Below, in pieces: positions 1 to 9,709 of a stretch of DNA of 64,000 bases. Numbering within the stretch: the stretch's first letter is position 1; the number at the start of each line of letters is the position of its first letter. Below the pieces are notes generated by a model, which was not told the DNA's origin, made no database searches, and saw nothing but the letters and a program-made list of their open reading frames with translations. The DNA comes from Adiantum capillus-veneris (taxonomy: Eukaryota > Streptophyta > Polypodiopsida > Polypodiales > Pteridaceae). The stretch spans positions 26,639,769 to 26,703,768 of the forward strand of contig CM043971.1 of the NCBI GenBank assembly GCA_014529385.2, read 5' to 3'. A program made the position numbers and the translations under genes.

Positions 1-540
1 TCAATATATGTGCGTTTTTTTTTAATGCATGTTTTCTCTCTCTTTTCCTCTCTCAATGTGTGATCCTATGATGAGAACAATCAACGAATATGGGTGAGAG
101 ATATAGGTGAGAGAGATACAATCCTATAAAAATAAGAATGAAACTGAAATTGTTGAGCCGTATAGATGCTTGTCCGTGAGAGAGAGAAATCATGAATGAA
201 GAGACGTTTTCCAAACTTCAAATCCATTTCTTTTTTGTATTTTCAATATGTGCTAAGAATCAATTATTTGAGACAGATTAGACTCTGAAAACTAAAAAAA
301 ATACAGCAACTGGAAACTTGTATCTAAATCGGGAAAACAGGAGCCCACTCAAAAGCCAAGGGACTCGGGAGACGAGAGAGAGAGAGAGGGGAGAGCTTAC
401 TTGGATCGGTGAGGACAAGGTGGGTGACAACTTCCCCGATCTCGGCACAGGGAATGCCTTGCGGTTACAAATATGTATGCCAATAAATGTTTGTGGCATA
501 CGCACTATGGTAGTAAAGACTAAACGGGAAGACGCATGAG
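1..540. other. Unassigned AT-rich flank with short CT/GA runs
   Basis: No recognisable gene or repeat family member is seen here. The stretch has scattered CTCTCT and GAGAGA runs (around 35-55 and 370-395) and no open frame with protein-like composition. It ends at a possible splice acceptor (GCATGAG) just before the GC-rich exon-like segment. Confidence 0.5.
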
Positions 541-700
541 CCCCGGCCAAACCAGTGATTGATGGCGGCACAAAGTGGAGCGGTAGTGGGCTGAGAACTG
601 TCAACTATGGCGGGATCTGGGGCGCTGGAATCAGGGCCACCGTGGCCGTGGGGATGGTGGTGGTAGTCTTTTTCGACAGGAAGTACACCGTCCGGCTCAG
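541..700 (+). CDS. Exon-like segment of an unidentified gene (membrane-segment coding)
   Basis: The frame starting at 543 stays open for about 52 codons and is much more GC-rich than its surroundings. It reads a polar stretch, then a Gly-rich part (VNYGGIWGAGIRATVAVG), then a hydrophobic run (MVVVVFF) and a basic tail (DRKYTVRL), like a single membrane-spanning segment. It is preceded by AG (540) and ends at CAG with GTGAGC following (701), a good plant donor site. The frame meets a stop directly if the donor is not used. I do not recognise the family. It may be an exon of a decayed host gene; the following 720-860 stretch is also GC-rich but no frame there is convincing. Confidence 0.3.
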
Positions 701-946
701 GTGAGCACACGAAGATCTTCAAGCGCTGCAGCTACAGCCGTGGTGTATCGGGGAGAGGCAGACACCAGGCCCTGGTGGCGGGATCAGGCGGAAGGTCGTC
801 ATCCATATCGGCCTGCCTGCAACCGGAAAGAATATAGCGCAGTTTACCGACTTAATCTGCACTACCAAATTAATGTCAAGCAAGCAAGCCATTAGACACA
901 GTACGTCGCGTTATCAAATAAATAAATATTGCAACAGCGTTAATAG

Positions 947-1072
947 TCTGGCATCCATAAATTAAAAACAGTATCGTTATGGGAGGAAGATCATAAAACG
1001 CACCCCGCCGCAGCGGCTGCGGCTGCTGCGTCTGGGCCCGGAGCACCGCCACCACCACTGATCCATGATTAG
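947..1072 (+). CDS. Exon-like segment: poly-Ala/Pro C-terminal tail, unidentified
   Basis: The frame from 947 (after an AG at 945-946) to a TAG at 1070-1072 reads about 41 residues: a short charged part (LWEEDHKTHP), eight alanines, then SGPGAPPPPLIHD and stop. GC content is far above that of the flanks. It lies on the same strand as the 541-700 exon-like segment and could be a terminal exon of the same gene, but no joining evidence is visible. Alternatively it is a low-complexity chance frame. Confidence 0.25.
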   Translation, partial: SGIHKLKTVSLWEEDHKTHPAAAAAAAASGPGAPPPPLIHD

Positions 1073-1482
1073 TTACGCGCCTGAATTTTTGTCCTTAGCT
1101 ACTGACTGAATAAAATGCCATAAAAAGTGGCCTTTATATGCACCAAGAATATTTTGTAGGGTTTTCTCACCTTCGATCTAGCTTTCTTATATAGTGGTTG
1201 ATTGTCACCATTACTATCTAACAATAGCAATGATGCCATATGCTTGCTCTGTTGTTATGCCTTCATTTTCCTTCTTGCTATGTGCGTATATTGTGGAGAA
1301 GTTTTATACCAACTCTATATCGGCATGTTCTCGATGTTCCTTTGTTGTGTGAGTGACTTGAGGGTACTACTTAGTTTCGAGCGGGTTGCAATGTATGATC
1401 ATGGTGATGCAATGAGCTCCAAGCTACTAGCCTAGTATAAGTGGTACAAGTTGCAATAGCATCCATGACGCAAAGACTCACA
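1073..1482. other. Intergenic, nothing recognised
   Basis: AT-rich sequence without a convincing coding frame. It ends at TCACA (1478-1482), the candidate target-site copy next to the following gypsy LTR. Confidence 0.5.
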
Positions 1483-2200
1483 TGTCACACGAACAGAATA
1501 ATAGAGATAGACAGCAAAAGATAGAGAAAGAGATCTTTGTACACTTGAATTTTTGCAGAGTTTTGATACAACAAATGAGCAAAAAAAACAATGGGCGCAC
1601 TCCGTTGTACGGAGCTCGAACCTCCCGACCACCCCCGAGCTTCAGTCCGCTTGCATGCAACGTCTCACTCGCACTCGCACTCGCACTCGCACTCACAGAA
1701 GAGGAGATCAGTGAGTGAATCGCCAAATGCACTATCCGTTGTGCTTTTATCCTTCTTTTCCTCGAAAAGCCTACGACTTCTCAAAATAGCCGGTTTTAAG
1801 ACATTCGATCAACTCGATTTTCGCACCAAGTATACCTGCGAGAATAAGATAAGAACGTGATCGCTAAGCGATCTGTAAAGGTTAGATTTTTATCATGACA
1901 CTTTACACAGATCCTGTTTCACACATTGATTTCTGCATCACCTACAAAATAGCCAAAAGAACATACTCGTGCAACCAATTCAACATGATAATCAAAGTAA
2001 AAAACATAATTATATACCTTCATAATCTCAATTTCAATAGTCCACCATGAAGAAACAAATCCTCTTCTTGGTTGATAGCAGGGAGAGCTGTATGATGTTG
2101 TATGTGTGTCTGTCCCTGTGTATACTACACTGCTGCCGCCTTCTGTTTCTTTTTATCATAACTTTTATAAACTAACTCATAACAGAGCAATCCAGGTACA
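1483..2200 (-). repeat. 3' LTR of gypsy-A
   Basis: It matches 3828-4568 almost throughout. On the plus strand it starts TGTCACA and ends GGTACA, that is TG...CA on the minus strand. It contains a CACTCG hexamer microsatellite (about 1666-1697) that is shorter than in the other LTR. The shared text continues through CTTCTTTTCCTCGAAAAGCC and the block beginning TGTGTGTCTGTCCCTGTG. Confidence 0.85.
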
Positions 2201-3175
2201 TGAAAGTTGCTGGTGCATTAGTCAAACCAAAAGCAAGAACTGTAAATTCATAATGTCCATAATGTGTACGAAAAGCAGTCTTTGGAATATCCTCGGCCTT
2301 AATGCGGATTTGATGGTAGCCAGAACGAAGGCCGACCTTTGAAAATATTGTGGCACCACTCAAATGGCTAAGCAATTCATCTATGTGAGGAAGAGGATAT
2401 TTGTTCTTAACGGTCTGTTTGTTTAATCCCCTGTAGTCAATGCATAGCCTATATGTACCATCCTTTTCCTTTTGGAATAACACAGGACTACCCCAAGGAG
2501 ATACACTAGGTTTAATGAAACCTTTTTTCAAAATATCATCAAGTTGTATCTTGAGCTCTTTAAGCTCATCAATATTGAATCTGTATGGAGCTCTTGAATA
2601 AGGTGTTGCTCCTTGATATAGATCTATAGTCTACTGCTCTAGGCGGAGGCATACCAGGAAGATCGTTCGGAAACACATCCTTAAATTCATGTAAGAGATC
2701 CTCTATAAATTTTGGATTTGTCTCTTTCTGTTTATCCCCAGATTTTTCTTTAATCTCATTAGCAAACACAAGAAACGTCACATACTCTTATCTAAGTCAC
2801 CTTATCAATTCCATGGCCAAAGTCTAGATTTAGAATCTCTTTCTTTCCACGAAGAGTGTGACTTATCATCATCAGATGATTAAAGATATATTTTTCTTTC
2901 TTAACAATCATTCAAAACATGATTTTCAATCATCTAATTGATACCAATGATAACATCATGCATATCAATGTTTATGATATAGAAATCATCTTTATGCTTC
3001 CGACTCTTCAAAGAAAAAAAATAAATTTTCTACTAACTCTTTCGTGAAACTATTATTACCACTAGTTAAGTCCACAACTCTTTTAACTTCTCGATTTAAT
3101 TTCAAGTTTAATTTCTCCATCAATTTAGACGATAAGAAGCAATGAATACTATCCAAATCAATTAAGAAATTCAAA
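2201..3175 (-). pseudogene. gypsy-A pol remnant: protease and reverse transcriptase N-terminal half
   Basis: Minus-strand reading. From 3175 a degenerate aspartic protease segment (FLIDLDSIHCFLSSKL), where the usual DSG active site reads DLD. From about 2780 the linker (FKDVFPNDLPGMPPP) that precedes RT in gypsy elements. Then, after a frameshift near 2580, RT from [17 protein letters not shown] through [12 protein letters not shown] to [12 protein letters not shown], where the LTR begins. The catalytic YxDD box and everything after it are absent. In the living enzyme this polyprotein would copy element RNA to cDNA; here it cannot. Confidence 0.85.
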
Positions 3176-3795
3176 TTTAAATCTCAACTTTTATGCATAA
3201 ATTCGATCACAAAATCTTTCAAAGAACGTATCAAAGACATAAAACATCACAAAGAAGGGGTAGATGACTTAACTTTATCGTACGCATCGCCAAAAGTCTC
3301 CAATTGAGCCATCTTGGTACGTATTGTCTTATCGGTCACCTTGCTCGAGCATTCGAAAGTCTGGTGATTGTGTTCTCGATATTGAAAGTATAATCCAAAT
3401 CTTAATCCACGCTTCTAAATCTCCGTATATCTTTCTTATGCCATCAAACTCTTTAAGCTTAGCCTTCATTAAAAATGATTTGGTTGTCGCTTCTCCCATA
3501 TCGTCATCGTTTCTTTTTCGCGTTGATGACCTCTACGTACACCACCACCGTTCCCACCATCACCACTATCACCACCGCTAGGTGCCTCAGTGCTGCCACG
3601 ATGATTATTATTTCCTGGTGGAGTAGTATGGTTTTCGCCTTCATGTTTGCCATCAAGGTCCACATAGATATCAGGCTCTTGTGCTGCTTTGCCCCGTAGA
3701 GCCTCAACACGCTCCCGATTTTCTTATTCCAGATCTTCTTGTAGTCGCCGAATTAGGTCTTCTTGCTCCTTCATTCTCCTCTCGTATCCTTCCAT
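3176..3795 (-). pseudogene. gypsy-A gag remnant
   Basis: A minus-strand ATG at 3795 begins MEGYERRMKEQEDLIRRL, a coiled-coil-like start, soon interrupted by TAA (around 3725). The frame then continues through a Gly/Asn-rich linker (GGDSGDGGNGGG). Further left, KLKEFDGIRKIYGDLEAWI resembles the start of the gypsy capsid (retrotransposon gag) domain. The protein would form the virus-like particle. Stops and frameshifts make it non-functional. Confidence 0.7.
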
Positions 3796-3813
3796 GTCTA
3801 GAATCAACCGCTT

Positions 3814-3825
3814 GCTCTGATACCA
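3814..3825 (-). promoter_or_regulatory. Primer-binding site (initiator tRNA-Met type) of gypsy-A
   Basis: On the minus strand TGGTATCAGAGC lies 2 nt inside the LTR boundary at 3828. This 12-mer is complementary to the 3' end of plant initiator tRNA-Met and primes minus-strand cDNA synthesis. Its position sets the element orientation. Confidence 0.85.
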
Positions 3826-3827
3826 AT

Positions 3828-4568
3828 TGTCACAGGAACAGAATAATAGAGATAGGCAGCAAAAGATAGAGAAAGAGATCTTTGTACAGTTGAATTTTTA
3901 CAGAGTTTTGATACAACAGATGAGCAATAAAAAATATGGGTGCACTCCGTTGTATGGAGCTCGAACCTCCCGACCACCCCCGAGCTTCAGTCCGCTTGCA
4001 TGCAGCGTCTCACTCGCACTTGCACTCGCACTCGCACTCACACTCGCAATCGCACTCGCACTCGCAGAAGAGGAGATCTATGAATGAATCCCCAAATGCA
4101 CTATCCGTTGTGCTTTTATCCTTCTTTTCCTCGAAAAGCCTGCGACTTCTCAAAATAGCCGGTTTTAAGACATTCGATCAACTCGATTTTCGCACCAAGT
4201 ATACCTGCGAGAATAAGATAAGAACGTGATCGTTAAGCGATCCCTAAAGGTTAGATTTTTATCATGACACTTTACACAGATCCTGTTTCACACATTGATT
4301 TCTACATCACCTACAAAATAGCCAAAGAACATACTCGTGCAACCAATTCAACATGATAATCAAAGTAAAAAACATAATTATATACCTTCATAATCTCAAT
4401 TTCAATAGTCCACCATGAAGAAAGAAATCCACTTCTTGGTTGATAGCAGGGAGAGTTGTATGATGTTGTATGTGTGTCTGTCCCTGTGTATACTACATTG
4501 CTGCTGCCTTCTGTTTGTTTTTATCATAAATTTTATAAACTAGCTCAGAACAGAGAAATCTAGGTACT
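3828..4568 (-). repeat. 5' LTR of gypsy-A
   Basis: Second copy of the 1483-2200 repeat. It differs by scattered substitutions and by a longer CACTCG hexamer tract (about 4009-4066). The right edge reads GGTACT against GGTACA in the other copy, so the exact last base is uncertain by 1-2 bp. Confidence 0.85.
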
Positions 4569-5173
4569 CAAAACGACGGGAATAGGTTTGGTCTACAAGG
4601 CAAAGCGGACAGAATTGCAAAAAACGTCTTTCTTTGGCTGAAAACGCAATTTTTAGATCGCGACTCATAAAACATCTATTTTTGGGCCTCCACTACTTTT
4701 TCATCTTATTTTTAACCTACCCATGCATTTTAAGCTAAAACACATAAATATAAAACACTGATATTAATAAAAATCTCAATTTTACTGTTCATAAACAAAC
4801 TATCTGTTATTCATTAATTTTTATGAAATACGTCTTTAATGTATTATTTAAAAAAGAGAATATATGTTCTCTTTTATTATCTCAAACTCATTCATATAAG
4901 CTCTATTTAATAAACTATTCAACAATCTTTCAAATCGTGCTAAACGAAAGATATGCCCTACTACATTCTTTTTGACTTTAAGAACTTCAAAAATTAGTCC
5001 TATTACATCACATCTCTTTTCACCTTGCAATTGATTTCACCATGCATGGAAAATGACTAGTAACAAATACGATCGTCAAAATAACAAAAGAAAATGGAGA
5101 CACAATAAGAAAAATAAATGTTTTTCTGGTACTTTAAACAAGAAGGTGCTTTGGGCTATGGTCTCCTTGTAAC
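4569..5173. other. Unassigned AT-rich spacer
   Basis: No coding frame or known repeat is recognised. It contains runs such as AAAACACATAAATATAAAAC and ends at the start of a short LTR. Confidence 0.5.
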
Positions 5174-5368
5174 TATTGGAGCTATGTATAGAGCTCACCC
5201 TCAAACTATATATAGGTAGAGGTCCCCACTATATCTGTACACTCATTGTGTAGAGTATGCACACTTTGGGGCTTGCAGATGGTGTCATCTTGTGTCTCGT
5301 CTCCCTTTCATCTCAGCTTCTCTCTTATCTTTGCTCGTTGAGCTGCTCTATCTCCCTCTAGTTCAACA
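5174..5368 (+). repeat. 5' LTR of a short-LTR retroelement (family 4)
   Basis: It starts TATTGGAGC (TG mutated to TA) and ends GTTCAACA directly before a PBS. It contains TATATATAGG, AGAGGTCCCC and the block CACTTTGGGGCTTGCAGATG that recurs in the LTRs at 18,903 and 34,021. At 195 bp it is very short for a copia LTR. Confidence 0.75.
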
Positions 5369-5380
5369 TGGTATCAAAGC
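5369..5380 (+). promoter_or_regulatory. Primer-binding site (initiator tRNA-Met type)
   Basis: TGGTATCAAAGC directly abuts the LTR end CAACA. It is one base off the usual TGGTATCAGAGC seen elsewhere in this window. Confidence 0.75.
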
Positions 5381-6845
5381 ATACAACCGATTGTGTTGGT
5401 TTGAAGATACACATTGTTGCCCAGAATATGTAATAAAAATGGACTATGAACATTGAGAATATCCGAGTTTAGAAAACTATAGTGAGCATTTTTTTGAGAA
5501 TACTTTGAGAAAATAGAGGTGGATATGATTAGAGGTAGCAACATAACCATTATACTTAATTAACTTGGCATGAACAATACTTTGCAAGAGAGAGAATTAG
5601 AGAGCTTCATCATAGTTGAGGACCGGATTTATATGGACTTGGTCCCCCTCCAAAAAGCTTTTGTATTATAGCTTCTCCCATAAAGAGAGACTTGGTACAA
5701 TACAAGCTTTGTGTTCCTTGAGACCTTGATGGTGCAATGAAGATAGAGAGCTTCATGTGCCACAATTACGCCCATAACTTAGCTAAATGAAAGAGTTAAC
5801 TTCTCCATGGTCTTGGCCTCAAGACCTCAAACACCTTCAAAGGTGAAGAGAGCTAGCACGGATTGAGGGTAGGGAACAACAATAATAAGTTACCTTACGA
5901 GAAAGAAATAGTGTTCTCTCATACCATTACTCATAGAGCTTAGCATAGCATAGTAGCATACTAATGGAGTTGAAGAAGATAACTAGCATAGCATTGAAGC
6001 ATGGTTCTTGGTTGGATTTGCATTCCATAGCCAAGAGTGTTGGTGTAGGCTCTCAACTTCTCAAGCTTAGAGATTAAGGAGATGGAGTTCTTGGACTTTC
6101 ACAAAGTGAGAAAGATCCATAAGAACATGTCTATATTCTAGCTCTTGCTCCAGTTTATTCTCCCACATTAGATGATTAGTTTAATATGATAAAATCATTT
6201 TGGCTAGTTAGATATTAGATTTTATTACAAAATAGGTAGATAAGATGTAGATAAGTATGTTTTTGATGAGTGTGCTCTTACACTCATCTCGTTAATATGG
6301 AACGTGCCCGTGAAGGACACAAGGATTGCTCATAGTAGCTATGCAGTTAAGAAAATTTTCAATATTTGGTTTCTTTAGTGTCTCCCACAAGATTTATCTC
6401 TTTTCATGTCAAATCATAATTTGATTCAAATGGCCAAATACTAAGTCTTCTCTCTCTTCCATTAAGAATTTAGCTTTTGTATTTATAAGGATGCAATTTT
6501 TTTTCGTTTTCTTACTGTATATTTATCTTGTAAGAGGTTGCAAGTGTTTATATTAGCCAATCATAAATCAATGTATAGTTTTCTAAGAGATTTTCCTTAT
6601 GAATCCATTCTTCCATGGAGTCATATGTCTATAATTGACTGTTATGTAATTGGCTAGTAATTGTGGTAGTGCTTGGAGATGTACTCCAACAAATGGTAGA
6701 ATGATTTTGTTAGTACCATGATGCCACGGTACATAAATCCATGATGATAATTACTATTTTAAAGTTTTTATTTGATTTGTTGAAAGCATTTTTGATGCCA
6801 TGGTACGTACTTGGGGAGCTCACTCTGTAAAAATTGCATATAGAC
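5381..6845 (+). mobile_element. Internal region of family 4 element, non-coding, cut by the CACTA transposon
   Basis: Sequence after the PBS has no sustained coding frame. From about 6440 to 6840 it matches, in reverse, 44,590-44,830, and the last part carries the repeat unit with CCATGATGATAATTACT and TTTTATTTGATTTGTTGAAAG. Those units are tandem in other family 4/2 copies (24,580, 34,860, 44,430). The element stops where CACTACAAGAGG begins; no 3' LTR is found beyond. Confidence 0.6.
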
Positions 6846-6857
6846 CACTACAAGAGG
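6846..6857 (+). repeat. CACTA terminal inverted repeat
   Basis: CACTACAAGAGG begins here. CACTACAAGA is the typical start of plant CACTA terminal repeats. It marks the exact 3' boundary of the transposon. Confidence 0.8.
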
Positions 6858-6884
6858 TTGTGTGCTCTTGTGACGTTGTTAGTG

Positions 6885-7125
6885 ACGGAAATACACTGGG
6901 TTTTTATAACCCTCAGCATCGCTAAAACCGTCGCTAATAGCGTCGCTATATGCGTCGCTATGGGCATCCCTATAGCGACGCTTATATATGCATCGCTATA
7001 AGCGTCGCTATATAGAGACGCTCATAGCGACGGTTATAGCGACGTTTACACAGCAATCTAAAGCGACGCTCATAGCGACGCCACAAAGCCATAAATAGCG
7101 ACGGTCATAGCGACGCCCAAGAGAT
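6885..7125. repeat. CACTA subterminal repeat cluster (GCGTCGCTAT units)
   Basis: About 15-20 copies of a 9-10 bp unit, GCGTCGCTA or its complement TAGCGACGC, occur in both orientations. They switch from mostly forward (6915-7010) to mostly reverse (7010-7110). In En/Spm elements subterminal repeats of this size are the binding sites of the TNPA protein, whose likely gene starts just to the right. Confidence 0.75.
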
Positions 7126-7596
7126 TTTTTTTTTGGTGACAGGGCATTGAATGCCCTGCCACGCATCAACCATATTATACTTGATTCACTTTTTAAAAGA
7201 AGTGCAAGGGTAGATAATAGACCCAAAATAGTCACCCACAAGACGTATTGTTTGCAAAATTGACAATTGTACACATCATAGGAAAAATGAATTGATTGGA
7301 AAATGTAATTATGACAATTGTACAACATCATAGGCATAAAGAATTGATTGGCAAAATGAATTGATTGACAAATGTAATAATATACATGGTTCAAAAAGAC
7401 GTATAAAATCCGTCTCATGATACATAAGCTATGAGAAACCCTAAACTAATGCTATCTAGCTACGGCTAAACTGACGTCGTCTATTCTGACGTCTTATCGC
7501 GTCCAAGCGGCGTATCTGTCGGATTCTGCAAAAAGAGACAATAAGACAGCTTTCTGTAAGTATAAACATATAACGAGATTTATAAAACAATACAAA

Positions 7597-7709
7597 TGTT
7601 GAGCTTACTATATATGGCACCCAGGTCCCCTCTATATATACAACATCTCATGTGTGTATTCTACACACTTTGGGGTTCTATCTCTGTGCTCTCTCTCTCT
7701 TTCTCAACA
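7597..7709 (+). repeat. 5' LTR, family 1 copy A
   Basis: 113 bp, TGTTGAG...TCAACA, with the TATATATGGCACCCAGG and CACTTTGGGG blocks. It lacks the GTGAAGCTACTCAATATATG segment of the other family 1 LTRs. PBS TGGTATCAGAG follows directly. Confidence 0.85.
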
Positions 7710-7759
7710 TGGTATCAGAGTAGTACGTTTTTTTGTTTTCGATTTCTCTCCTAATTGAA

Positions 7760-8640
7760 AGCGATTTTACAGAAGAGAGAGAGAAAGCGGTCTATAACTT
7801 TGCAGAAGAAAGTTTTTTCAAATTCTGCACCGATTTTGAGTTATCGTTCGCGGACGGCGTACATACCTGAAAAGCAACTTTCGCTTTTTGTTTTTGATTT
7901 TTCTGTTAATTGAAAACGATTTTGCAGAAACTACCCACCAAAGGGACGGGAATCTATGTGGTATACAACTTTGCAGAAGAAAGTTTTTTCAAATTCTGCA
8001 CCGATTTTGAGTTATCGTTCGCGGACTGCGTACATACCTTAAAAGCAACTTTCGCTTTTTGTTTTTATTTTTTCTGCTAATTGAAAACGATTTTGCAGAA
8101 ACTACTCATTGTAGGGACCGGAATCGATGTGGTCTACAACTTTGCAGAAGAAAGTTTTTTCAAATTCTGCACCGATTTTGAGTAATCGTTCGCGGACTGC
8201 GTACAAACCTGAAAAGCAACTTTCATTTTATGTTTTTGATTTTTCTCTTAATTGAAAACGATTTTGCAGAAACTATTCACGCGAGGCACCTGAATCAATG
8301 TGGTCTACAACTTTGCAAAAGGAAGTTTTTTCAAATTCTGCACCGATTTTGAGTTATTGTTCGCGGACTACGTACATACCTGAAAAGCAACTTTCGCTTT
8401 TTGTTTTTGATTTTTGTACCAATTGAAAACGATTTTGCAAAAACTACCTGCGTTATGCACTGGAATCGATGTGGTCTACAACTTTGCAGATGAAGAAACT
8501 AGTCGTCAACGGTATTGGAATTGATGTGGTCTACAACGTGATGAAAGTTTCTCTAAATTCTGCACCGATTTTGGGTTATCGTTTCGGACTGTGTACATGT
8601 TTGAAAAGCAAAATTTTACTTTTTGCTTTTGATTTTTCTC
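7760..8640 (+). repeat. Leader tandem array, about five units of ~170 bp
   Basis: AACTTTGCAGAAGAAAGT-type starts recur near 7796, 7967, 8139, 8309 and 8478, a spacing of 169-172 bp. Each unit holds AAATTCTGCACCGATTTTGA, TCGCGGACTGCGTACAT, AAAGCAACTTTCGCTTTTTG and AAAACGATTTTGCAGAAACT. The same array occurs at 14,510 (four units), 42,190 (two) and 58,640-59,550 (reverse). Confidence 0.85.
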
Positions 8641-8879
8641 ATAATTGAAAACTTTTCAATTATATTTTTTGTTCATCAATCATATATTTGTTACTGATGT
8701 AACTTTGCTGCAAAAGCCAGTTACATATCGTTCCGATTCACTCGAGCCGTTGATAATCATCCAAATTCTATCGAGCTACTATTGGTATATGATATTTTGT
8801 TATATGATATACTTGTTCATTGATTCTCGTATAAATATTCTTCTAGAGATATAGTATATGTCGTTTTATTGATAATTTC

Positions 8880-9355
8880 TCATTGATACCATAGTGATTT
8901 TGATGGTACCATGATGATGTTTTGTTAGTACTTTGGTCATGGTGATTTTCGTTGATACCATGATGATATTTCATTGATACCATGGTTATTCTCGGTGTTG
9001 CCATGATGATATTTCATTGATACCATGGTTATTCACGGTGTTGCCATGATGATATTTCGTTGATACCATGGTTATTCTCGGTGATGCCATGATGATATTT
9101 CGTTGCTACCATGGTTATTCTCGGTGATGCCATGATGATATTTCATTGATTCCATGGCGATTTTTGTTGATACTATGATGATGTTTCGTTGATACCATGG
9201 TTATTCTCGGTGATACCGTGATGTTGTTTTCGTTGATACCATGGTTATTCTCGGTGATGCCATGATGATATTTTGTTGATTCCATGGTGATTTTCGTTGA
9301 TACCATGATGATTTATTCATTTTTATTGATACAATGATGATATTTTGTTAATACT
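8880..9355 (+). repeat. CCATGG/CATGATG minisatellite of family 1
   Basis: Alternating units of roughly 21-24 bp, of the types TGATACCATGGTTATTCTCG and GTGATGCCATGATGATATTT, with TTCGTTGAT links, form a higher-order period of about 45 bp. The repeats are degenerate and contain no coding frame of note. The same array is found in every other family 1 copy. Confidence 0.85.
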
Positions 9356-9563
9356 TTGATGATACTCATTGATATCACTACGTTGATAAATGTCGTTTTA
9401 TGTAGTATGTACATATGTCATTTGCATCACGTATCATGCATCTTGTACTTTTTATGTTCATACTTTATGTCCACATATGTTGTCGTGCGTATATATGTCG
9501 TCAAAAGAGTGGCGTCGCGAACCATCTCTTATGGCATTGTGAATGTAATTATTTCACTAACGA

Positions 9564-9709
9564 TGTTGAGCTTATATGTGAAGCTACTCAATATATGGCT
9601 TCTCTATATATGGCACCCAGGTCCCCTCTATATATACAACATCTCATGTGTGTATTCTACACACTTTGGGGTTCTATCTCTGTGCTCTCTCTCTCTCTCT
9701 CTCTCAACA
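9564..9709 (+). repeat. 3' LTR, family 1 copy A
   Basis: 146 bp, TGTTGAGC...CTCAACA followed by TSD ACAAA. It ends in a (CT) run of about ten units. Confidence 0.9.

Larger units (their letters stand above)
1483..4568 (-). mobile_element. Ty3/gypsy retrotransposon, internally deleted (gypsy-A)
   Basis: Two direct copies of a long terminal repeat of about 720-740 bp (1483-2200 and 3828-4568) bracket gag, protease and reverse-transcriptase (RT) remnants read on the minus strand. The minus-strand 5' LTR is the right-hand one: next to it lies a PBS (3814-3825) complementary to initiator tRNA-Met, spaced 2 nt from the LTR end. Coding stops inside RT, where the sequence jumps straight into the 3' LTR at 2200/2201, so RNase H, integrase and the purine tract are gone. 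Flanks TCACA (left) and TCAAA (right, from 4568) are a possible imperfect TSD. Confidence 0.85.
7597..9709 (+). mobile_element. Complete non-autonomous short-LTR element, family 1 copy A
   Basis: LTRs 7597-7709 and 9564-9709 (TGTTGAGC...CTCAACA), PBS at 7710, and a perfect TSD ACAAA (7592-7596 and 9710-9714). There is no gag or pol: the interior is a leader repeat array (7760-8640), a conserved TTACATATCGTTCCGATTC block, a minisatellite (8880-9355) and the GGCGTCGC block (9511-9529). The 5' LTR lacks about 30 bp present in the 3' LTR, and the stem-loop and purine tract normally before the 3' LTR are deleted. It sits in the second visible intron of the CACTA transposase gene, so splicing could in principle remove it. 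Confidence 0.9.

Noticed and set aside
780-860. Possible P-loop (GLPATGKN) in a plus frame
   Set aside because: A single short motif lacking the Ser/Thr after Lys and any supporting domain; too weak to call a kinase.
1591-1860. His-Ser repeat frame, also at 3,936-4,229
   Set aside because: It is the CACTCG microsatellite within both copies of the gypsy-A LTR, read in one frame.
3540-3600. Possible His-rich metal-binding peptide (plus)
   Set aside because: Antisense of the Gly-rich linker in the gypsy-A gag remnant.
7008-7418. 136-codon minus frame near the CACTA end
   Set aside because: It runs through the subterminal repeats, has no domain and its codons follow the repeat sequence; a chance frame.
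8880-9355. Regular repeats that might suggest a CRISPR array
   Set aside because: Units are contiguous and degenerate, without unique spacers of fixed length, in a plant retroelement; a minisatellite.
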